From NCBI GenBank assembly GCA_900320235.1, contig ONRO01000077.1, positions 1-8,705 of the forward strand: DNA of 8,705 bases, in the 5' to 3' direction. A program made the position numbers and the translations under genes. Under the pieces are notes generated by a model that saw nothing but the letters and a program-made list of their open reading frames with translations, was not told where the DNA came from and did not search any database. Source of the stretch: an uncultured Eubacteriales bacterium (GTDB taxonomy: Bacteria; Bacillota; Clostridia; Oscillospirales; Acutalibacteraceae). Positions 1 to 6,086 of the stretch are shown piece after piece (position 1 is the stretch's first letter; each line of letters begins with the position of its first letter).

Positions 1-54
1 CAGAGGAGAGACGAGGAAGAACTCGAGCATTATCTTGACAGCTCGATTCAATAA
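1..54 (+). CDS. C-terminal end of an unidentified protein (5' truncated by window edge)
   Basis: An open frame from base 1 ends at TAA (52-54) and encodes QRRDEEELEHYLDSSIQ. The tail is strongly acidic and hydrophilic. It is followed after about 25 bases by a strong intrinsic terminator on the same strand, which supports it being the real 3' end of a gene entering from the left. Seventeen residues are too few to name a family, so no function is proposed. Confidence 0.6.
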   Translation, partial: QRRDEEELEHYLDSSIQ

Positions 55-78
55 TTTTTCTATAACTTACAAAAAATA

Positions 79-111
79 AACAGCCGTTAGTACGGCTGTT
101 TTTTGTTTTTT
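79..111 (+). terminator. Rho-independent terminator of the left-edge gene
   Basis: A 9-bp perfect stem (AACAGCCGT, 79-87, with ACGGCTGTT, 92-100) encloses a 4-base loop and runs into a T-rich tract (about 99-112). It lies 25 bases after the TAA of the left-edge gene. The A-rich run at 71-80 could also give weak termination on the opposite strand, but the - strand gene has its own terminator nearer its stop. Confidence 0.9.
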
Positions 112-189
112 TGATAGATTTTCCTTTACGGATAAACTGCCATATTCTTTTTTAATCAGACATGGTGTTTTCCGGTTATTCTTACAACA

Positions 190-234
190 TAAAAAAACAT
201 CAACGGTCAGCGAAAATAAGATACGCTGACCGTT
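190..234 (-). terminator. Rho-independent terminator of the large c-di-GMP signalling gene
   Basis: An 11-bp perfect inverted repeat (202-212 with 224-234, AACGGTCAGCG and its complement) surrounds an 11-base A-rich loop. Read on the - strand, the stem lies 11 bases after the TGA at 246-248 and is followed by a run of seven T (complement of the A run at 191-197) after a short TTGATG spacer. It should end transcription of the 246-4133 gene before it meets the convergent left-edge gene. Confidence 0.85.
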
Positions 235-245
235 ATTTCAATATG

Positions 246-3200
246 TCAGTTCAGACGCTTCTGGATCGTTCCGCTTTCAAGTGCAAAAGTAGCATCCGAA
301 TTCAGGCTATGTCTCGAATAATACAGGGCTTCGATTGCTGCCTGATAAAGATCTTCATAGGAATTACCGTCTTCCGGATAGATACTGATACCAATTTTTG
401 CGTTGAGCGTCATTTCTTCTTCACCATTACTATATGTTTTGCTTAATGATGAAATAATAGTTCTGCATTTTTCTTCGATCAGCTCCTTGCGGTTCAGACC
501 TTTGACAAAGATTATGAACTGGGATCCGTTCACTCTTCCGATAATATCGGAATCTCTGAAAAGCTCTCTGATAGATGCAGCGGTTTCTTTCAGAACAGCA
601 TTTGAAAAAGGCTTGCCGAATTCCTCCTCCATTCTTTCAAAACCGATCATTTCAACAACAAGCATTGAATGTCTGCCTGAAATACCTTCATCAAAGAGGA
701 AGCTTCTTATCTTGTTTTCTGCTGCTGTCTTATTATACAGATTAGTAATATAATCCGTGCGGTCCTTTCTTTGTTCATCATCGCTGAGAGTCAATCTTTC
801 CTCTGAAACATCCGCACAAACTGCCATGATCTTTGTAGGTATTCCTGCAGCATTTCTTATTGCCACAAAATGAACTCTGTTCCAGAGATAGTCATCAGTA
901 AATGAATTATATATCCTGACAAGACATTCTGCGTCAGTACTTTCCGAACGGGAAATATTGAGTTTTTCAAGGAATTTCTTTACATCGTCAGAATGAAGCA
1001 GCTTTGAACTTCTGATATTCTTCACAAACTCAAATGAAGGAAGTACATAGCCATACATTTTTTCAAAAGAACCGGAGAATTTAACTGAATCCAGTCTTGG
1101 TATCCATTCAAAGATAAATGATCTTGTCTGTTCAAGTATTTCTTCATATAGCTTTTCACTCATTACAAGCGATGATTCAATTCCTGAACAAAGTGCAAGC
1201 AGCTCCTTATTATCAGACGGATCCTCCCGTTTCAGCACTTCCTTGAAATCAGATTCACATAAGAATTCATTAGAATGAATTCCGAAGTTAAGGTCTGTGC
1301 ATTTCAGAATCAGCTTTACCATTGATTCATCTGTATCAATCGGAAGATATGTATATGCTCCAAGGCCTGTAAAGCAATCAATAAGATATGTCAGTATCTC
1401 AACAGGTATGATTCCGTCTGAAATATCATTGATGAACGATGACGAGAATGTTATCCTGTTAAATAAATGCTTTGTGAATACCTTTGTATTGATCGAGTTA
1501 AGACCTACATTATATACGCCAAGTTCAAATCCGCAGCTTCTGAGATAATCCGTAAATTCTGCAAGCTGACGCATATCCATTGTTGAAAGCATATCCTGAG
1601 TGAGATTGATACATACTCTAGTACAGTCGATTGGATAATACGTCAGGATATCCTGCAATGCCTTTATTACAATTTCCCCGTCATTACCGCCGAACATTGT
1701 CGTCACTGTAAATATCGGGAGCATAAGTCCCTCAGACTGAAGTCTGTATATTACTGAAAATATTCTTCTCAGGCTGTTCAGACTTACGGCTGTAATATTT
1801 ACATTTCCGTAAAGCGAAGAATATATTTCGTCAAAATCATATTCATTTCCATTTTCAGACGATGTTTCTACAATATCATATGATAAGATCACACCTGAAA
1901 CGCTGTCCTTTACCGGAACAAAATACCTTTCAAATTCTATCGGGTTGCTGTTCAGTTCTGATCCGGTTGCATTTGTACTCAGTTCCCAGCTTTCACGCAT
2001 ATTTTCGTTATAGAAAAGATACATATTTTTGCCGTTGATCTTTGCTATATCAACAGCTTTTGAAGCATTTTCAAATATTTCGTCAAATTTTCGTCCATGC
2101 TCAGGGAACGTACTTACTCCGATACAGGCTGATAGTTCAGGATAGGTACGATTACCGAAGGTATAGTTTTTATGCAGCTTTCTGAAAACACTGTCAACAA
2201 GTGCAAGATTTTCCTCACGGTCCTGACAATCCTTTATAAATACAATAAAATTATCGTCCTCTACCCTGCCGATAATATTGCTGTCACTGAACTGCTGTTT
2301 CAGGACCTCTGCAATATCCTTCAGTATTTCATTTCCGAAACGGTAGCCTGTCTGTCTGTTGATACTGCGGAAACCGTCTATATCAATAAGCATAAGCATA
2401 TGTCTGCCGTTTTTGCCTGTATGCGTTATGAAATCCTCAATTTCATTTCTGAGTCCATTGTAATTCCAGAGTCCCGTAACAGGATCCCTGTCAGTATCTA
2501 TTTCACCCAGACCTGAAGTCACGCTGCTGTAATTCAGTGTCTGAATGCTGAAGAATATATTTACGACTTTCTTATTTTCAAGCAGCGGAACACAGGTGCA
2601 GCGAACTGCTGAATAAATATCTCCTCCGAGTTTCATCGGACATTCGAGTATTATTCTTTCGTTTCCCCTTCCTGCTTCTTTATATACATTTTCCGTTCTG
2701 AAAGTTCTCAGAACCTTACTGCGATGCTCCTCTGGCACTATTTCTCCGAGAAGCATTACGGCTTCACTATAATTCTTTGGTGAATATCCGAAGAGGTTAT
2801 CAAAACTGCCCTTTCTTTCAACAGCCGTATCGTTCTTCAGGTCAAATTCAAACACATGATCTGATATTCTGTTCAGAATATCGTCATCACGTTTTCTTGC
2901 CTCAAGCATTTCGATCTTTTGCTTTTCAATAGTCTTTATGAGGTCTTCCCTGTTCATTTTTCTGTAAATATCCCTGTTGGGCTTTTCAGGCTCATCCTTT
3001 TTTTCTTTTTTCTCATTCTTTGAAACGCTGCTGTCAATATGATTGATATCTGCATATTCTTCTGCAAGCTTTTTGAATTCTGATAAAACTGCAGAAAAAC
3101 ATTCCATCATCTCATCCGAAAAGGCTCCGCATGCTCCGGTTCTTATCATTTCGACTGCCTGTTTATGTGTAAAAGAAGTTTTATACGGTCTGTCACTCGT

Positions 3201-4133
3201 TAATGCATCATAACAGTCCGCCACAGAAACAACCTGTGCCCAGATCGGTATCTGATCGCCCTTGAGTCCGTCCGGATAACCCATACCGTCATATTTTTCA
3301 TGGTGATAACGGCAGATATCATAACAATATGTAAAATATTCGTTTCTTTCAACGCTGTCAAGCTGATTAAGCAGTTCGCAGCCTTTTATTGTATGCTCCT
3401 TCATTATCCTGAATTCATCATACGTCAGCCTTCTCGGGCTGAGGAGAATTGAATCCGGAATTGCTATCTTGCCAATATCATGCAGAGATGATGCCGACGC
3501 AATAAGATCTATTTTTTCCTCGGTTATATTATACTTCGGATATCTTACTGAAAGCTCTCTGAGCATCAGCTCTGTAAATTTCTTTATTCTGTGTATATGC
3601 TTGCCGGACTCAACATCACGATATTCAATAACTGTGCTGAGTGTGTCAAGCATATCATTGTTAATTGCATTTATCTTTCTCTGCTGAAGCTTTAAAGCTT
3701 TATTCTGTGAAAGTATCTTTGCTGTCTGTTTTGCGATAAGCTCCTCAAGCTCACATTTATGTGAATACAGTTCAACAAGATTTTTAACTCTTTTCTGAAT
3801 TACAAACGGATCTACCGGAGATTCAACAACATCGCTGAACGGCATATCAATATTTACTGCATTCATTCTTGAACTATCGCTGTCAAGTATCAGTATTACA
3901 GGCACATTTTCAAAAATACGAAGATTTGTAAGGGTCTTCACGATATCACTGCTGAAGCTTCTTGCTATATTTTCATTTATAAGAATAATTGAAATAGAAT
4001 TCTTATATTGTGTAAGAAATTTAAACGCAAGCTCGCTGCCAGATGTTTGTAATATCTCATAATGAGAAGAAAATATTTCGTGAATAATTGATTTATTCAT
4101 TTCAATATTATCGGCTACAAGCATTTTCTTCAA
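246..4133 (-). CDS. Large c-di-GMP signalling protein: pseudo-REC, active-type HD-GYP, PAS, degenerate GGDEF, degenerate EAL, PAS, degenerate GGDEF
   Basis: A 1295-residue protein, presumably cytoplasmic, with no membrane segments seen. Domains in order: receiver-like fold (about 1-120) with the phospho-acceptor Asp replaced by Asn53 (LINEN) and the usual Lys absent; coiled coil (about 120-155); HD-GYP phosphodiesterase (about 160-345); charged linker and coiled coil; PAS (about 416-525); GGDEF (548-705); EAL-like (about 720-965); PAS (about 985-1105); GGDEF (about 1118-1285). The HD-GYP set is complete: E170, H179, H218-D219, K222, H247, H277-H278, G285-Y286-P287 and D306, so c-di-GMP hydrolysis is expected. 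GGDEF1 reads EDDNF (625-629) and GGDEF2 reads NGSQF (1202-1206), both lacking the catalytic Glu. The EAL position reads DIV (753-755) and the DDFG motif is lost. GGDEF2 keeps an RxxD I-site (R1193, D1196). The TTG start at 4133 is chosen because AAAGGAGT lies 7 bases upstream; an earlier TTG at 4172 has no such site and the ATG at 4124 is too far from it. Domain family calls are firm; lack of cyclase and EAL activity is inferred from motifs. Confidence 0.93.
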   Translation of the reverse strand: MKKMLVADNIEMNKSIIHEIFSSHYEILQTSGSELAFKFLTQYKNSISIILINENIARSFSSDIVKTLTNLRIFENVPVILILDSDSSRMNAVNIDMPFSDVVESPVDPFVIQKRVKNLVELYSHKCELEELIAKQTAKILSQNKALKLQQRKINAINNDMLDTLSTVIEYRDVESGKHIHRIKKFTELMLRELSVRYPKYNITEEKIDLIASASSLHDIGKIAIPDSILLSPRRLTYDEFRIMKEHTIKGCELLNQLDSVERNEYFTYCYDICRYHHEKYDGMGYPDGLKGDQIPIWAQVVSVADCYDALTSDRPYKTSFTHKQAVEMIRTGACGAFSDEMMECFSAVLSEFKKLAEEYADINHIDSSVSKNEKKEKKDEPEKPNRDIYRKMNREDLIKTIEKQKIEMLEARKRDDDILNRISDHVFEFDLKNDTAVERKGSFDNLFGYSPKNYSEAVMLLGEIVPEEHRSKVLRTFRTENVYKEAGRGNERIILECPMKLGGDIYSAVRCTCVPLLENKKVVNIFFSIQTLNYSSVTSGLGEIDTDRDPVTGLWNYNGLRNEIEDFITHTGKNGRHMLMLIDIDGFRSINRQTGYRFGNEILKDIAEVLKQQFSDSNIIGRVEDDNFIVFIKDCQDREENLALVDSVFRKLHKNYTFGNRTYPELSACIGVSTFPEHGRKFDEIFENASKAVDIAKINGKNMYLFYNENMRESWELSTNATGSELNSNPIEFERYFVPVKDSVSGVILSYDIVETSSENGNEYDFDEIYSSLYGNVNITAVSLNSLRRIFSVIYRLQSEGLMLPIFTVTTMFGGNDGEIVIKALQDILTYYPIDCTRVCINLTQDMLSTMDMRQLAEFTDYLRSCGFELGVYNVGLNSINTKVFTKHLFNRITFSSSFINDISDGIIPVEILTYLIDCFTGLGAYTYLPIDTDESMVKLILKCTDLNFGIHSNEFLCESDFKEVLKREDPSDNKELLALCSGIESSLVMSEKLYEEILEQTRSFIFEWIPRLDSVKFSGSFEKMYGYVLPSFEFVKNIRSSKLLHSDDVKKFLEKLNISRSESTDAECLVRIYNSFTDDYLWNRVHFVAIRNAAGIPTKIMAVCADVSEERLTLSDDEQRKDRTDYITNLYNKTAAENKIRSFLFDEGISGRHSMLVVEMIGFERMEEEFGKPFSNAVLKETAASIRELFRDSDIIGRVNGSQFIIFVKGLNRKELIEEKCRTIISSLSKTYSNGEEEMTLNAKIGISIYPEDGNSYEDLYQAAIEALYYSRHSLNSDATFALESGTIQKRLN

Positions 4134-4140
4134 CTTAAAC

Positions 4141-4148
4141 ACTCCTTT
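4141..4148 (-). promoter_or_regulatory. Ribosome binding site that fixes a TTG start for the c-di-GMP gene
   Basis: On the - strand the sequence AAAGGAGT lies 7 bases before a TTG at 4131-4133. The next in-frame ATG (4122-4124) is 16 bases away, which is long for this site. The coding frame stays open upstream to another TTG at 4172, but translation from there would run through the ribosome binding site itself and gives residues outside the receiver-like fold. Confidence 0.75.
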
Positions 4149-4268
4149 AGTGCAGATCAGTTGGTGGATCAATTATTTCATTCTTCCGGTTAAAAACTTT
4201 TCAAAGGAAGTCAGTATAATTATTATTACATTTTTACTGGTCATTAGTTAAGAGAAAAATTCAGAATA

Positions 4269-4286
4269 TTTGTGAATTTTCACAAA
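4269..4286. repeat. 18-bp palindrome, operator-like
   Basis: TTTGTGAATTTTCACAAA is an inverted repeat with two 8-base arms and a 2-base centre. It lies about 135 bases upstream of the - strand c-di-GMP gene start and about 380 bases upstream of the MecA-like gene. The tiny centre rules out an RNA hairpin terminator with a normal loop and suits a dimeric DNA-binding protein. No regulator can be named from the sequence. Confidence 0.5.
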
Positions 4287-4553
4287 AAATCAAAAGATCT
4301 CTACCTAACATTATACACATAAATTTTCTTTTTGTATATAGGATTCTGCAATTTTGTATAATTATCAGAATAAGATAGTAAATTTTTGTGCATTATCTCC
4401 AGTTGCGTTTATCACTCAGCAAAAATGCATCCTTAACTCCGACTCTACTTTAATTACCTGCATGAAATTGCCGGAGCACATTATACTTTTTTATCGATAA
4501 TGAAAAAACAATTTGTCTTGCCATATTCAGACTTTTTGTCCAACATTTAATTA

Positions 4554-4582
4554 TTGCAAAGATCATGTTTTTTTAATATTAT
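4554..4582 (+). promoter_or_regulatory. Probable sigma-A promoter of the MecA-like gene
   Basis: TTGCAA (4554-4559) and TATTAT (4577-4582) are separated by exactly 17 bases and match the housekeeping -35 and -10 boxes at 4 and 5 of 6 positions. Transcription would start near 4589, giving a leader of about 80 bases before the ATG at 4669. This is the best-spaced + strand candidate in the divergent region. Confidence 0.5.
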
Positions 4583-4656
4583 GTAGTATATAGTCATCCT
4601 GATTCTATACAGCAAACGAATTATCTGAAAATTTGCTGCTGAATAATCCTCACAGC

Positions 4657-4662
4657 GGAGGT
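4657..4662 (+). promoter_or_regulatory. Ribosome binding site that fixes the MecA-like start
   Basis: GGAGGT lies 6 bases before the ATG at 4669. The frame is open upstream to a TTG at 4633, but that codon has no Shine-Dalgarno match and the extra residues are not part of the family, whose members begin with an M-x-I-E-R motif as seen here (MNIER). Confidence 0.85.
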
Positions 4663-4668
4663 CTGAAC

Positions 4669-5241
4669 ATGAATATTGAACGGCTTGACAGCTCCAGAAT
4701 ACTGATATCTCTTGGAGACAAGGAACTTTTCGAACAATTCCATACAAGCTTTGATGGTCTTGAAAAAAATACCGTTCAGGATAGTGATCTGCTCGGAAAA
4801 ATTATTTGTGAAACCAAATTGATAACCGGAGTTGATCTTTCGGATAAAAAGCTTACGATCGAAGCAGCAAGATACAACAGCGGCTGCATCTTTCTTATCA
4901 CATTCCGGAGCAGATCAAAGAGAAAAAAATACTATCTTAAGGAGCGAAGTGACACTTTTTCTTTCTGCTTTTCTTCCTTTGATCAGCTTCATTGCTGTTT
5001 GATCGCTCTTGATAATGAAAGAAAATCAGATTTGAAAAGCCGTCTTGTCCATATTGACAATATGTATTATCTGATAATCCCCGGTATTTTCAGAAGCGGC
5101 AGATTATTCGGTTTAATTATGGAATACAGTTCATCTTTCTCCCAGGGGAAATACAGGGCTGCCGCTATTTGCGAAAGAGGAACACTTATCGGCGGAAATA
5201 ATGCTGTCGCCAGACTATTGTCGGTTTTCGGTTATGATTAA
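4669..5241 (+). CDS. mecA: MecA-family Clp adaptor protein (divergent)
   Basis: A 190-residue protein matching the layout of the MecA/YpbH adaptor family. MecA proteins pick up target proteins with their N-terminal domain and deliver them to the ClpC-ClpP protease through their C-terminal domain; in Bacillus the target is the competence regulator ComK. The N-terminal part starts MNIERLDSSRILISL, the family's usual opening, and continues to an IEAARYNSGCIFLITF strand region (about residues 65-80). A basic linker (RSRSKRKK, about 81-88) follows. The C-terminal part has the family's FxFxSFDQLHC helix start, the NMYYLII strand (position of the usual YYLV) and a final GTLIGGNNAVARLLSVFG segment. 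Length is slightly below the usual 200-220. It is transcribed alone, between a divergent c-di-GMP gene and a shared terminator. The substrate is unknown, and the family call rests on motif pattern rather than alignment. Confidence 0.8.
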   Translation: MNIERLDSSRILISLGDKELFEQFHTSFDGLEKNTVQDSDLLGKIICETKLITGVDLSDKKLTIEAARYNSGCIFLITFRSRSKRKKYYLKERSDTFSFCFSSFDQLHCCLIALDNERKSDLKSRLVHIDNMYYLIIPGIFRSGRLFGLIMEYSSSFSQGKYRAAAICERGTLIGGNNAVARLLSVFGYD

Positions 5242-5242
5242 A

Positions 5243-5290
5243 AAAAGGCAGGTATCGGGCAATTTTGCCTGTACCTGCCTTTTATTTTTT
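5243..5290. terminator. Bidirectional intrinsic terminator between the MecA-like gene and rpe
   Basis: Two converging genes share one hairpin. The main stem pairs AAAAGGCAGGTA (5243-5254) with TACCTGCCTTTT (5272-5283), and an inner stem (GGCA at 5258-5261 with TGCC at 5266-5269) extends it with one bulged base. On the + strand it is followed by a T-rich run (5280-5290); on the - strand the A run at 5240-5246 gives the T tract. The hairpin begins directly at the TAA of the MecA-like gene and ends 22 bases from the rpe stop. Confidence 0.9.
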
Positions 5291-5304
5291 CTCTTAAGTT
5301 TCTG

Positions 5305-5949
5305 TTATGCTTCCTTGAGGGTCCTGATCGCTTCTTCTGTATCTTCCGCTTTGAAAACGCCAGTGCCGGAAACACAGATATCAGTTCCTGCTTCTGACGC
5401 AATATAAGCATTTTTCCCGGAAATACCGCCGTCTGCCTCTACAAGAACATCAAGTCCTCTTTTTCTGATTTCCTCTTTGATTGCCTTTATCTTAGGCATC
5501 ATATTCTCCATAAATGCCTGTCCGCCGAAGCCCGGCTCAACAGTCATAACAAGAACCATATATATCTTATCAAGATAAGGATATACTCTCTCTGCAGGAG
5601 TTCCGGGTTTTATCACAACTCCGGGCTTTAATCCCCTGCTTTTAATTTTGTCGATCGTGAGCAGAGGATCAGACATTGATTCGAGATGAAATGTAATGAT
5701 ATCTGCTCCTGCATCTGCAAATGCATCAACATAATCAAGCGGATAATCTATCATAAGATGAACATCAAACGGAAGCTTTGTATATGGACGTACAGCCTTT
5801 ACAATTGCCGGACCTATTGTCAGGTTCGGCACAAAATGACCGTCCATTACATCAAGATGTATCAGATCGGCTCCTGCCTTATCAACACGAACAATCTCAT
5901 TTCCCATTTCTGCAAAATTACAGCTGAGAAGTGATGGTGCAACTAACAT
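5305..5949 (-). CDS. rpe: Ribulose-phosphate 3-epimerase
   Basis: A 214-residue cytoplasmic TIM-barrel enzyme that interconverts D-ribulose 5-phosphate and D-xylulose 5-phosphate in the pentose phosphate pathway. Length is normal for the family. Visible signatures are APSLLSCNF at the N-terminus, the metal and catalytic residues H31 and D33 (LIHLDVMDGHFVPN), H64 (DVHLM), the VEPGFGGQ loop (137-144) and the catalytic D173 in EADGGIS. The phosphate-binding end reads SGTGVF where AGSAVF is usual, a mild change. The ATG start is preceded by AAAGGATG at 7 bases. The gene lies 137 bases downstream of the pseudo-P-type ATPase gene on the same strand; no terminator or clear promoter was seen between them, so read-through transcription is likely. 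It ends at a bidirectional terminator. Confidence 0.98.
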   Translation of the reverse strand: MLVAPSLLSCNFAEMGNEIVRVDKAGADLIHLDVMDGHFVPNLTIGPAIVKAVRPYTKLPFDVHLMIDYPLDYVDAFADAGADIITFHLESMSDPLLTIDKIKSRGLKPGVVIKPGTPAERVYPYLDKIYMVLVMTVEPGFGGQAFMENMMPKIKAIKEEIRKRGLDVLVEADGGISGKNAYIASEAGTDICVSGTGVFKAEDTEEAIRTLKEA

Positions 5950-6086
5950 TATTAATCATCCTTTCAGAATCAGGAAATATAATCATATCCATTTAACGAT
6001 AATGCCTGAGGATCAATTCTCAGCATCAGTTGTCTGCTGTAATTCAGCTTTGAAAACGGATATTCAAGTTTTATTCCCTTACAGAG

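Larger units (their letters stand above)
4149..4656. other. Long AT-rich divergent intergenic region, no gene seen
   Basis: About 500 bases separate the start regions of two divergent genes. The stretch is AT-rich, has frequent stops in all frames and contains no open frame with a convincing ribosome binding site. Distinct elements within it (an 18-bp palindrome and a + strand promoter) are listed separately. TATAAT-like boxes also occur on the - strand (complements of 4305-4310 and 4481-4486) and on the + strand at 4357-4362. None has a good -35 box at normal spacing, so the promoter for the - strand gene is not assigned. No known riboswitch consensus was recognised. Confidence 0.6.

Noticed and set aside
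546..2261. Active diguanylate cyclase
   Set aside because: Both GGDEF motifs are degenerate (EDDNF and NGSQF), each lacking the catalytic Glu.
2172..2516. + strand open frames inside the c-di-GMP and pseudo-ATPase genes (for example 2172-2516, 6372-6704 and 6795-7085)
   Set aside because: They lie wholly opposite large genes with clear domain content and have no convincing ribosome binding sites or family motifs.
4149..4656. c-di-GMP riboswitch upstream of the c-di-GMP gene
   Set aside because: I looked for the conserved GEMM-type core and a following terminator or sequestering hairpin on both strands and saw neither.
4547..4747. Small - strand gene overlapping the start of the MecA-like gene
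   Set aside because: It overlaps the promoter, ribosome binding site and N-terminus of a well-supported + strand gene, and its Cys-rich, repeat-free sequence shows no family features.
6006..6024. Short inverted repeat CTGAG/CTCAG between the pseudo-ATPase gene and rpe as a terminator
   Set aside because: The stem is only 5 bp and no T tract follows on the - strand, so transcription probably continues into rpe.
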